DNA of 64,000 nt from Craspedostauros australis (Eukaryota; Bacillariophyta; Bacillariophyceae; Mastogloiales; Achnanthaceae), in the NCBI GenBank assembly GCA_026770025.1, contig JAMXDE010000012.1:682001-746000 (forward strand). The letters are read 5' to 3'. The notes beneath the pieces were generated by a model. It had not been told where the DNA came from and searched no databases. It was given only the letters and a program-made list of their open reading frames with translations. Shown here piece by piece: positions 1-9,513 of the stretch (position 1 is the stretch's first letter; each line of letters opens with the position of its first letter). The position numbers and the translations under genes were made by a program.

Positions 1-2
1 GC

Positions 3-275
3 TCCATACGATCCGCGCTCAAGATCGGGTCTTCGCAACGAGGAGCCAACAACGCCGATTGCGTATCGACCACCGTTGATGCCATCGATGCCTGGACGAT
101 CGACACGGGCGCCATCCTGCGACAAGAACCGCTGGCTCGATTCGCCTTCATCGTTTACATTTCCATCTTGCATCTTTGGTCCTTCGCATTGGTCATCTTC
201 CACACAGCCGAAGCCCCGCACGGTGATTTCGGATCGATGGGGAGCAATCCGCGCAACTGGAGGAATCATGGGTAG
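3..275 (+). CDS. C-terminal end of golgin-84/CASP-like Golgi membrane tether (partial, 5' end outside window)
   Basis: The frame starting at base 3 is open for 90 codons and stops at 273-275, with no start codon, so this is the last exon or 3' end of a gene entering from the left. The peptide has the C-terminal signature of golgin-84/CASP coiled-coil tethers: a Gly-x-x-Leu-Arg stretch (GAILRQEPLAR) followed by one hydrophobic tail anchor containing Tyr and LHLW (FIVYISILHLWSFALVIF), then a short polar tail. In that family the anchor sits in the Golgi membrane and the missing N-terminal coiled coil captures vesicles. Which of golgin-84 or CASP it is cannot be settled from the tail alone. The identification rests on this motif and on codon-level openness. 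Confidence 0.72.
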   Translation, partial: SIRSALKIGSSQRGANNADCVSTTVDAIDAWTIDTGAILRQEPLARFAFIVYISILHLWSFALVIFHTAEAPHGDFGSMGSNPRNWRNHG

Positions 276-297
276 AGTACGAGTACGAGTACGAGTA
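274..297. repeat. Short (GAGTAC)n hexamer array
   Basis: About three to four tandem copies of GAGTAC lie directly at and after the golgin stop codon. Similar TACTCG/GAGTAC arrays recur in other spacers of this window (around 48470 and 51600). Confidence 0.8.
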
Positions 298-2118
298 GGC
301 GTACGAGCGTGTCATCTGAATGCTCAACTATTAGAGTGTTTCGTCACAAATCTCCAGGCGAACTTCTCTACTATGCTACCTACGACTATGCTGCACTGTG
401 CTATTGCACTGCGCCGCACGATGCAGTGTTCTCTCCCTGGTCATGTTGGAGCTATCAGAGATAGAATGCATGGCCTGAGCCTTCTGATGCAACCTGGTGC
501 TCCAACCAGTTGGTTGTCCTGTGCTTCAGTCGTATCCTGCTCGCACGAGTTTTCGTACGCGCGTCAGCAGGAGACGGAAGATGCCAAGGGCATCATTTTT
601 TGGTTGTCCGCAACCTCTCCCCTCCGATCAGCCTCCAAACCAAGGAATCCACACAAACACAACTTGTGCAGACGCCTTTTGCATACGATACCGACCATTT
701 GCGCCGCATTGACGCATTTCAGAGCAGCTCCCACCACTCGACGATGTCCACACTCAAGGGGGAGGAGGACTATTATCCCCAGCGATATCAGCTGCAACAA
801 CCTCAACGTTGCATGTGCCGCATGCACGAATACTCTCTGTAGAGTACTCCAACAGAACGGGCACAACCTCTCTCGTGCACAGCGGAGTGAAGAGGAGTGA
901 TGTGATGCGATGCGAGAATGCTCATCAATCAACGAGAGCAGTTTAGCATCTGTCGCAGAACATTGCGTTCAGCCGTGGACACACATGAGCTGGTCTCGAT
1001 CGTGTATACAGTGCCACGATGTTCCACTCGAGTGAGCTTCCGAGCGCAGCGTGTACAGCACGATCGTGCCCGGCTCCACGCAAACGTTCATGCAGAAGTC
1101 TCTTTTCCAACACTGCCTCCGAGTCCATGCAACCATCAAGCGATGGAGTGATGGATTGATGGAACAACGAAGTATGGTAAGGCTGCCAGAGCTATTCTAT
1201 TCAACATTGCTCGCACCATAATAGAATCGTGCACAAGAGACAGGTCGTGCTCAAGTGACAGATCTGCTTCAAATGTTGGCACAGAGACCATCCGCTCCCC
1301 TGTTACGATGCACAATACCCATCGACGGACAAGAATGGTCCAGAACCTACTCGTGGTCAATTTGTGGTCAGATTTATTGTCTGGTGTTTCCTCCCAATTT
1401 GTCTCGTTTGTTCGTTCCATCTCATTTGTCTTCACCTGAACATCGAAAAACTACTTACAGCGTTGCCTCTCTCCCTATCTACCATCATCTGCGACGCTCG
1501 CCATCAACACCAACATCATCGTCACTCTCGCTTTCACCAACGAGCGCAACCAAACAATGTCAAACTTCTTGGCAATTGCATTATTGCATGTTACATTTCG
1601 TATCTCCGTCTCTGATGAATCCTTCATGATCCTGGTGAGGTCAGTTGTCAATCGCTCAATCCCCGCCTGAGCTCAAGATGAGATGCATATCATCTCCTTC
1701 ATGAGATATATGGTCGAGGGATTCAGATTTATGGTTCCTTCGTGAGGACCATGCCAGGCCGCTGATCTTTGGGGTGACGATGGAGATGCGATACACTCAA
1801 CTGGGAGATGAAACGGCGAAATGGTGAAGCCATCAAGCTGCGAAGGTGAGAGCGATGATACAAGATATTACGCCTTGGTCTGATGACAATTGCATCTGAT
1901 CTGAGGGGTGCGATTGTCTTCATGTCTGCGGTAGGTTGTGGTAGGTTTGCAACGCCAAAGGTTGCAGGAGTGCAATCGCGAGAGAGCTTATCTGCGATGT
2001 CATGGAGCTCATCAACCAACCTTTCTCATAAAATCAAAGTTTCCACACTTCAATTCAAGCCTTCACACAACCACAACCGACCAGCCAAACACCACCCTCG
2101 CCCCCACAAAACATCAAC
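276..2118. other. Spacer without recognised gene (1.8 kb)
   Basis: No reading frame here resembles a known family or has convincing composition. It must hold the golgin 3' UTR and the CIA30 gene promoter. One copy of the octamer GTATGGTA lies at 1172-1179. The last 60 bases before the next ATG are rich in C and A, as in several 5' leaders of this window. Confidence 0.6.
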
Positions 2119-2871
2119 ATGAAGCTCGTTCTTTCTTCCGCCATCGCCGCTGCCCTCATGGGCATGATGTCAAGCGTCAACGCCGTCGACCTCATTTTGG
2201 AGGACTTCAGAAACCCTAGAAACGGTTGGGAAGTCGTCACCGACCAAGTCATTCCAGGAGGAGCTTCCACGGGCAAGTTCACACCAGCCAGAGGTTTCTC
2301 CAGCTTCAATGGAGAGGTCGAGGACCTCCCCTTCATCCGTGGTCCTGGATTCTCCAAGATCCGTACCACGAGCAGCGGTCCGTTCCGTGACATCTCGTCG
2401 TGCCAGGCCATCGAGGTCATCCTTGGAAGCCAGGTTCCGTACACCGGATTCTACGTTTCTTTCAGCGATGTCCTCCCAACTCCGACATCGCCAATCCCAT
2501 TCCAATGGCGTGCACCCGTCCCCATCGGCCGAGGCTCCCTGCGCCCAATCCGTATCCCCCTCACTGAGTTCAGCAGCGCTTGGGACTTCACGACCGGCCA
2601 GATCATCACCCCCTGCTCCGGCAGCAACCGCAGCGTCTGCCCCACTCGCGAGGGGATGCAAAACATCAAGGTCCTCGAGTTCTGGGCCCAAGGTGTCAAG
2701 GGCAAGTTCGACGCCGCTCTCTTGTCCATCAAGGCAGTCGGATGTCGCGGAGATGTCGACATCGACCTCGACGTTGATATCGTCATGGACGGTGACGTGG
2801 ACGGCGATGCGCACTTCGTCGCTCACAACGAAGAACACGACAGTGCCGTCAACGACATCGACACGGTCTAA
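2119..2871 (+). CDS. Secreted CIA30-domain (NDUFAF1-like) protein with Asp-rich tail
   Basis: A 250-residue protein starting at the first ATG. Residues 1 to about 22 form a signal peptide (MKLVLSSAIAAALMGMM, cleavage near VNA). Residues 24-212 match the CIA30 fold: a start like DFRNPRNGWEVVTD, a central FRDISSCQAIEV strand, and an end like KFDAALLSIKAVGC. The founding member, NDUFAF1, is a mitochondrial complex I assembly factor, but this protein begins with a secretory signal rather than a matrix presequence. An extracellular, ER or plastid-envelope role is therefore more likely. The last 35 residues are an acidic Asp-Val/Asp-Gly repeat (DVDIDLDVDIVMDGDVDGD) that could bind Ca2+. No intron is needed. 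The substrate or partner is unknown. Confidence 0.8.
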   Translation: MKLVLSSAIAAALMGMMSSVNAVDLILEDFRNPRNGWEVVTDQVIPGGASTGKFTPARGFSSFNGEVEDLPFIRGPGFSKIRTTSSGPFRDISSCQAIEVILGSQVPYTGFYVSFSDVLPTPTSPIPFQWRAPVPIGRGSLRPIRIPLTEFSSAWDFTTGQIITPCSGSNRSVCPTREGMQNIKVLEFWAQGVKGKFDAALLSIKAVGCRGDVDIDLDVDIVMDGDVDGDAHFVAHNEEHDSAVNDIDTV

Positions 2872-4330
2872 GCTGCCAACGGCGCCGCTTCTAGCTCGAT
2901 GATCCGAAGCAGGGCTGCAAAGAGCAGCTCGCTGGTAGTATCAGTGCTGCATCTCATGAGAGTTGCCTGGCCCTCTTCTTTGCATGAACGAAATACACGA
3001 TGGGCTCTTTCGACAAAACACACATCACCAAGAAAAACAACATAAAAACTAGCAAACAAGAAAGAGTCAACTCTCACATACAGCAGACCAGTATGGAGCG
3101 GCAAAGTCTCCAACGAGAGAGGATTGTCGCAATCGGCGTGCTTACTCGCCGCCTCTCTCTCTCTAGTGGCCCGTGGCTAATTTCCGGTTTTTGTCGCTTT
3201 TTGGTAATTCTTGGCATATCGCCGACGGCACAAGCTGCCATTCGATGAGTTGACGGCCGTTTCCCGACATCTTCACATCATTGGAAAGAAGAGAGTGAGA
3301 GCTCTCTGTTGATGTGTTCATTGTTGGCAAACGGTCTCCGCTTGCTGTTCATCTTGATGCCTCTTTTTACCCTTTATCGGCCTTTTCGAACGGACGACGT
3401 ACGGTCGTGATTTCGGATTTTTTCGTTGGTAACCATTGGTAACCGCGTAGAGTCTACGGCATTCTGGTACAGAAATATGTTGCGTTTTGGTTCAATCTCG
3501 ACCGACAACCTTCCAAAGACCCGCATCCAATTCTGTTTCGTCTATTGCTCAAGTGAATGGCATGGCTGAATTCGTCGCTTCATTCTGCTTCGGTTGGTGT
3601 GCTGGCCAGCGGTCCAGAATGCTTTTGTGTGTTGCCTTGGGTGCTTGAAGCCAGTCACTAATGCTCGTGACAGCCATGATCGTCATTCCGTGGACACAGA
3701 AAAGTTCGCGCCAAAAATTATCGTGTGTTTGTACGTGACTTTGCGAAAAAACATGTCAATCACACGCGAAAATCGTCCGTGAATGATGGGGGTGCTTGAT
3801 GGATGGCATCAGTGCTCACCGAGAAAGAGATCAGCAGACACCAAACTTCAGGATGATATATAAACGATACATGATGCCACAATGTCAAGGTTAGTATAGT
3901 AGGGCCGATCCGAGCTAAGTACGGAGAGTTTGACTACGATTGATGCTGCTATGGGACTGTTTTTGTTCGGGATTCACGTATAGATTGTACCACGATATAC
4001 ACGGCATTTTTTGTGATCCAATTGCGACCAACTGTAACCAAAAACGTTGGTTACAGCTGTTTGTTCGAAGCACTCAAGAGAGATGGAGTGGGAGAGAGAA
4101 GGAATCCGAACACGAGAAACGTATCTTTTGATGCCCAACAGGAAAGAACGCTGAGCGAGAGAAACGCTCCCTTCTCTCTCGAGCGGCCATCCGCAATCCG
4201 CAACTCGTAACTCACAACTTCAGTCATCAGCACAAGACAGCACACACACGCATACGTACTATTATACACAACGAACTGGAGAGAAGAGCACAAGGTAGAA
4301 GTCCACACGATATAGTACTTGACCGTCACG
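2872..4330. other. Spacer without recognised gene (1.46 kb)
   Basis: No supportable coding region. It contains a tandem 10-bp repeat (TTGGTAACCR, 3426-3445) and a perfect 10-bp hairpin at 4032-4056. The region from about 4220 to 4330 is probably the promoter and 5' leader of the nuclease gene. Confidence 0.6.
4032..4056. repeat. Perfect 10-bp inverted repeat, 5-nt loop
   Basis: CTGTAACCAA at 4032-4041 pairs with TTGGTTACAG at 4047-4056 around the loop AAACG. It lies about 275 bp upstream of the nuclease ATG. It could be a palindromic protein-binding site or a hairpin; no function is shown. Confidence 0.7.
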
Positions 4331-5287
4331 ATGGGCTGGTTTGGATTCGGAGGCAAGAAAGGCGAGGACGAAGCGAGGAAGAGCCGCTCAGATGCGGATT
4401 CCTCTTCGTTGCAATCCAAGATCTCCAGTATGACTGAGCAGGCTGCGGATGCGGTGATTCCGGACTCTGTTCAAGACATCTTCACTTCCAACGACAGCAG
4501 CAACGCCAACAAGGCAGACATGACGTCCGTGCAAGGCGCCATGATCTCCGCAAAGGACCAGGCCGCCGCTTTCCGACGACAGCTGATCACCAAGTTCAAG
4601 CAGGCCGACGATGACACGCAGCTGCAATACCTCTTGATGACCTGCACGGGAACGTTCGTCGCTGGCATGCTGGCGGGACGATCCACGACGGCCATTTCCA
4701 CTTCGTTGAGACGCCTCTCCGCCATGACGGATCTCGCCACGCATCAGATCGGTCCCACTGCGCCCTACCTCAAGGGACGCGCAGTGCGGGTCAGCGACGG
4801 CGATACCATCCGCTTCTACCACGTCCCCACCATGTTCCATGCATCGCGCATACCGGAGAATGTGCGCAAGGTGTCCGACATCACGCTGCCCATCCGTGTT
4901 TGCACCATCGACACGCCGGAGACGGCCAAGTTCGGCAAGTCGGGACAGGCCTTTGGAGAAGAAGCCAAGCAGCAGCTGCAGGATTTCGCGTTGGATCAGA
5001 TGATTCAGATTCAGATCCTGACGTTGGATCAGTACGGGCGAGGCGTGGCGCAGGTGCGCAAGCCATCCTGGTTGGCACCGTTGATCTCTCCCACGTATGC
5101 CGACGAGATGATGCTGAAGGCTGGGCTGGCGGAAGTGTACCGTGGCAGCGGCGCCGTGTACGGTCACAAAGGGTTGGATGCGTATGTGGAGATCGAAGAG
5201 GAGGCACAGCGCAAGAAGAGGGGGATGTGGGCACAGGAAAATCGAGAGTCGGCTGCGGAGTACAAGCGGCGCACGAAGGCCGAATGA
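4331..5287 (+). CDS. Membrane-anchored staphylococcal nuclease-like (SNase/LCL3-type) protein
   Basis: A 318-residue single-exon protein. The start is the ATG at 4331 (MGWFGFGGKK); no earlier in-frame ATG exists. A polar N-terminal 90 residues are followed by one hydrophobic segment near residues 100-118 (LMTCTGTFVAGMLAG), then a thermonuclease (SNase) fold from about residue 150. Catalytic-site equivalents are present: Asp in RVSDGDT, Arg in LPIRV, Asp-Thr-Pro-Glu in TIDTPE, and Arg in DQYGRG. The enzyme therefore looks competent for Ca2+-dependent phosphodiester cleavage of nucleic acids. The layout of one transmembrane segment followed by SNase resembles fungal LCL3, a mitochondrial or ER-associated nuclease; location here is inferred only. 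Gly2 could be myristoylated (MGWFGFGG), but this is weak. Confidence 0.85.
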   Translation: MGWFGFGGKKGEDEARKSRSDADSSSLQSKISSMTEQAADAVIPDSVQDIFTSNDSSNANKADMTSVQGAMISAKDQAAAFRRQLITKFKQADDDTQLQYLLMTCTGTFVAGMLAGRSTTAISTSLRRLSAMTDLATHQIGPTAPYLKGRAVRVSDGDTIRFYHVPTMFHASRIPENVRKVSDITLPIRVCTIDTPETAKFGKSGQAFGEEAKQQLQDFALDQMIQIQILTLDQYGRGVAQVRKPSWLAPLISPTYADEMMLKAGLAEVYRGSGAVYGHKGLDAYVEIEEEAQRKKRGMWAQENRESAAEYKRRTKAE

Positions 5288-5514
5288 TCAGCGAGCAAAG
5301 GATGGTGGAAATGTCCTGGACACCCAAAACAGTTGGATTGTTGCAGAGTAAGATTCAAGATCCTTATAACAGTTTTGCTTCCCTTCGGTTGTATTAGTTA
5401 CGTCTGCACCAACGGTATCGAGAAGCTTTTTGCACCTGTATCTGCCTCTGCCCTTCTTTCTTTCCCTCTCTCGAGAAACACCTTTCTGATACACCAGGAG
5501 GGGAATCTGTCTGT

Positions 5515-8500
5515 TCACTTGCTCTTGTGCTTCGATGCACCGAGACCAATCTTGGGCTTGCGTCCACTGCCGCCTTTCTGTCGGCGCACAACCCGCGGTT
5601 GAAAGCCAAGGAAAGCGGAGGCCTTCTTGGGTGCTGCAGCGGCGGTGCTGCTACTGCCGGCTTCCTTCTTGCTATCTACATTGACCGCGTCAGTATTTGA
5701 GTCACCTTCAGGCTTGGTTTCCGCATCGACATCCATATTCGTTCCGCCCCTGTCCTGCTTGCGCTTGATATTCTGCTTAGTGCTCTTACCTTGGCCTTTC
5801 GGGTTGACACGGTGCATCCCGGATGGCACCAGGCTCACAGCCGGCATGTGCGAGCGTTGAATGCTCACCAGCTTGTCATGCAGACCGATCATTTCATTCA
5901 GCTCGATGGCCTTCTCGACGGATTCGCGCTCTTCGAATTGGACCAAGGCCCAGCCCTTGGACTTGCCCTTGCCGTAATTCACCTTCTCTCTCATGATCTT
6001 CACATGGACGATGGCACCGCACCTGGACCGCAGGAGATCGACCACGTCCATGTCTTCGACGGTCTGTTTCAAGTTCGACACCCGAACAGTGAATGGATGC
6101 GCAGGATGCTCCAGCTTTCCGATGCGGACTGTGTGCTTCTTTGGTTTGGCAACTTCGGCCGTGCCGGCATTATCATCACCATCATCAGTTGATGGCGGCG
6201 GTATGGATTCTGTCGCGGCTGGTGCTGACACGCCTGCTTCCCTCGCCAAACGTCGGCGTTTAGCTCTAATTCCCTCCGTACCATCTTGACTGTCACCAAC
6301 ATGCTCGTTCGCTGCCGGTGCCGTCGTCGCGTTTGGTGTATGTTGGTCTGCATCATGATCATCCTTCTTTCGTTTGTGCGACTTCACTTTCGTAGTTCCT
6401 TCGCTGGTTTCTTCCACTTCCATGCCCGTTTCGGATGCCGGCGCACCGGAATCTTCAACGCGGTGGAGGCTCGATACATCGGTAGCGACAGTAGGTTGAG
6501 GATGCTTCTTCAGATGTGTTTGAATCTTCTTGTCGACTGCCTTCTTGGCCTTGGTGAAGCTATCCTTCGACCCAAAGTAATACTCGAATGTCATGTACTC
6601 GTGGCACAGCGCTGTGAGAGCAACGTAATAGTCTCGGTCCGGTCGTTGCGGATTGTTGCTGCTGCTTTGAAGCTGTTGAAGAGCGGCGATCGACGTCGGG
6701 TCGTCCGGCCTGCCGGGTCCGACGGATTTCAATGCGTCTTGGTACAGATGTCGGACCTGTCGGAATTTGGATATGACATGCAGCGGTGACGAGACTGGGT
6801 AGGTTGCCATGAGCGCATTGATGAATGACAGGTAGACGTCCGGATTGGCGGGCTTGTGGACCTTCAATACGCGTTGGAACGTCTGAACCATCTTCGTGAC
6901 TCTTGCCGTCACTCTGTTGGATGCATTGGGTGCGCCTTCCTCCGACAACGCCGACTGCAGCGGTTCCAGCAAATGCGTTTCGGTGAATGCCTTGTCGAAG
7001 AAGAGTCCCGCACGGCCTTTGGAGTACGGCTTGTGGTTCTTGCGAATGTACTCGTCCACTTGTTCGTATAGTTCGGAGAGATCCTCGCATAGATCTTGGA
7101 TCTCACCTTCGACGTCCTCGTCCATGTCACCAGAATCCTTCGATGGCTTTGCGATGGACACGCCTTCATGCCCATCAAATGGCTTCCCGACGGCATCCGC
7201 GGACGCTGATAGTATCTTGGACCGGATGAGAGAGATGGCCGTCATGTACAGTTCGACGCACAGTTCTGGCGCCGTGATGAATTTCATGGACAACCCCTCC
7301 TTCACTATCTTGGACAAATCTTCCGCATCAAAGGGCGAGCCAGGACAGTGTTTCGAATAGATGGCGTACGCCTCCAGCTTGGTCTGGAACAAGGATGCGC
7401 TGTAGGGGCAGTTGCGAACCGCGCGACCCATCACCGTTCGCAACCTAGCAGCAAGCTTGGCAGCCGACGCTTGCAGCAGTTCCTTGGATTTTGGATTTGG
7501 TGATTTCTTGCTGGTCTTTTTGTTTTCGGCCATGGTGTATCCCGTGATGACGTACTGCAGATGCTTGGCGTACGCTGCCCAAACGGTCTCAATGGTCGGG
7601 CATTCCGCGATGGCACGTTCGTACACGGCGAATGTCAGGTCCTTCACTCTGGCCAGACCCTGCTTCAGATCGGAGTATTCGTTGGCGCCGTCAGTTTCAG
7701 CGTCGTCATTATCGTCGTCGTCGCCGTCTTGGTATCCAGGCAATTTGAAGCCCCCGCACGCTCTTGCATATCGGAGGAACGTGGTGGCTGTGCCCATGCC
7801 GCCGTATCCCATCCAGCACGTCTTGTCGTCACTGCGCAGCACAGTTCTCCAATCGATCGTATCCAAATCATCGGGCAGCTTGACTTGATGCCGGGACAAA
7901 ATCTGTTCCTGATGCATGATGCTGTCGAGCTCGTCTTCGATGGTGGCGAAGGATCCGTACAGTTTGGAGACGTTGCGACGCGCACCTTCAAGATGCTGCA
8001 GCTGAGCCCGTGATGTCGCGGGTGGGATCTGATGTTCCTGGCAGAATTCCTGATATTCTCCCGATATGCCGTCATTCTCATCCTTCATTGGAATGCTGGC
8101 GCGTTGCACGAAGGTGGCAAGGGCATCATTCACGCGATCATTCTCGATGAGGTAGTTGGCGTACGTGCGGTACAGGTGAGCCACGATGGTGTCTTCGTTG
8201 CGATGAGACCCATGGCCGATCTGTCGGAAGGCAGATTGAAACGACGTGTCCACCTTCTGCTTCAGCTCGTCATCTGCGGAGTCTTCTGCCTGGTTGCACA
8301 GCACTTGGAGGAAGTAGAGCTGCATGATGGCGCTTCCCGGGAACTCGGTCAATCCCAGCTCGATGACCTGCATCTGCGCATCCCGAGCCGATGCTGCGCT
8401 GGTGGACAGCACTTCCAGCAACCTTGCCGTATCGTTCGCGTACTGCATCCAAAACAGCGGCGTCATGGGACAGACATCGCTCAATTCGGTCAGGGCGTTG

Positions 8501-8658
8501 ATGGATTCCTGGTAGGCAGCCAGCAAGGCGGGCTTCTGCTTGGTGATGGCATCGTCATCCTCCTCCTTTGTGGCAGCGATGTATGCCTCGTCCAACTCGT
8601 TGGCCTTGCGACGGCTCGTCACTATCTTGCCCGTCAGAGCATTGTAATCGTACGACAT
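5515..8658 (-). CDS. SART3/Prp24-like U4/U6 snRNP recycling factor (HAT repeats + RRM)
   Basis: A 1047-residue single-exon protein starting MSYDYN. The first ~650 residues are helical with HAT-type repeats (half-a-TPR: W-x-x-Y/A patterns such as ETVWAAYAKHLQ, FWMQYAND). Residues ~855-935 form one RRM with recognisable RNP motifs (FTVRVSNL and KGKSKGWALVQF). The C-terminus is basic and carries a conserved-looking segment (ASAFLGFQPRVVRRQ) near the position where SART3/Prp24 proteins have their Lsm-interacting tail. This family anneals U4 and U6 snRNAs after each splicing round in the nucleus. Only one RRM is evident, while human SART3 has two and yeast Prp24 four. The HAT-plus-RRM layout favours SART3 over other HAT proteins. 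An acidic and basic low-complexity linker precedes the RRM. Confidence 0.82.
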   Translation of the reverse strand: MSYDYNALTGKIVTSRRKANELDEAYIAATKEEDDDAITKQKPALLAAYQESINALTELSDVCPMTPLFWMQYANDTARLLEVLSTSAASARDAQMQVIELGLTEFPGSAIMQLYFLQVLCNQAEDSADDELKQKVDTSFQSAFRQIGHGSHRNEDTIVAHLYRTYANYLIENDRVNDALATFVQRASIPMKDENDGISGEYQEFCQEHQIPPATSRAQLQHLEGARRNVSKLYGSFATIEDELDSIMHQEQILSRHQVKLPDDLDTIDWRTVLRSDDKTCWMGYGGMGTATTFLRYARACGGFKLPGYQDGDDDDNDDAETDGANEYSDLKQGLARVKDLTFAVYERAIAECPTIETVWAAYAKHLQYVITGYTMAENKKTSKKSPNPKSKELLQASAAKLAARLRTVMGRAVRNCPYSASLFQTKLEAYAIYSKHCPGSPFDAEDLSKIVKEGLSMKFITAPELCVELYMTAISLIRSKILSASADAVGKPFDGHEGVSIAKPSKDSGDMDEDVEGEIQDLCEDLSELYEQVDEYIRKNHKPYSKGRAGLFFDKAFTETHLLEPLQSALSEEGAPNASNRVTARVTKMVQTFQRVLKVHKPANPDVYLSFINALMATYPVSSPLHVISKFRQVRHLYQDALKSVGPGRPDDPTSIAALQQLQSSSNNPQRPDRDYYVALTALCHEYMTFEYYFGSKDSFTKAKKAVDKKIQTHLKKHPQPTVATDVSSLHRVEDSGAPASETGMEVEETSEGTTKVKSHKRKKDDHDADQHTPNATTAPAANEHVGDSQDGTEGIRAKRRRLAREAGVSAPAATESIPPPSTDDGDDNAGTAEVAKPKKHTVRIGKLEHPAHPFTVRVSNLKQTVEDMDVVDLLRSRCGAIVHVKIMREKVNYGKGKSKGWALVQFEERESVEKAIELNEMIGLHDKLVSIQRSHMPAVSLVPSGMHRVNPKGQGKSTKQNIKRKQDRGGTNMDVDAETKPEGDSNTDAVNVDSKKEAGSSSTAAAAPKKASAFLGFQPRVVRRQKGGSGRKPKIGLGASKHKSK

Positions 8659-9513
8659 CTCCCAGCAGCTTTCACTTGTTTGGATTGACCCAGTTCGGTG
8701 GTTGTTTTACTCGTGCTGAAGTGTCGAGTTTGTAACTCTGAGTGTTACGACTATGAATGGTACTGGAGTGCATGGGCGGGTTTCGAGGAGAGCATCATGG
8801 GGGAGGAAGCCACAGACACATTCCTCGGTTTGGAGTTCCAATTTTTGGTTGGTGATGGGATGATGGGGATCTTTTCCAATAGGGCTATCTGATTTTGGTG
8901 TCAAATGCGTCCCAACGGAGGATGACTTCCAACGTGATTTAGAGCTGAATCAGACGTTGCAATTACCAAAAGGCTAATATCTATATATTCAAAGCTAGAG
9001 AGGGAGACGCAGCGAGCCGCTCTGGTGTTCCGTGCTTTCCGCATGCTCTGCGGTCACTGTCAGATCATCAGACGATGGGTGGTGATACAAGCTCTACGGC
9101 CTATTGCATTGGTACCATGCATGGATCGCAAAGTCGAACAGTCAAATCAAGTGGCTTTTTCTGTGTCTGTGAGCGCAAAGTAGTGAGAATTTGGTTTGCC
9201 ACTGTGCCAATATTGTATTGTGTTGTATGTGCACAGAGCCATAGAGCCACAGGGTATTGCTTTGCAAGCCACCGTTTCCACATTGGCGCGTTATTTGGGC
9301 TGTTGTTTTGGAGAGTCATTCATGGCATTGTGCTGCATCCGATGGCGATGGTGATTTTTACGCTGCTACTGCTGCTACTGGCTTTCCCACTGCAACTGCA
9401 CTTCCGCTGTGCGTGTGCAATTGCAAAGCAAAGGGCACAGCATGCTTGTACCATGCCATACCACACCGACCATAGTGGCATGGCGGAATGAATTGTGCAA
9501 TCACGCCATGTCC
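8659..9513. other. Spacer without recognised gene (0.86 kb)
   Basis: It lies between the SART3-like start (upstream on the minus strand) and the end of the amidophosphoribosyltransferase gene, so it should hold the SART3-like promoter and the 3' UTR of the latter. An AT-rich patch sits near 8970-8995. Nothing else is supportable. Confidence 0.6.

Noticed and set aside
3885-3960. Possible tRNA-like cloverleaf near 3890-3950
   Set aside because: No acceptable T-arm GTTC/A or B-box sequence or matching acceptor stem could be read.
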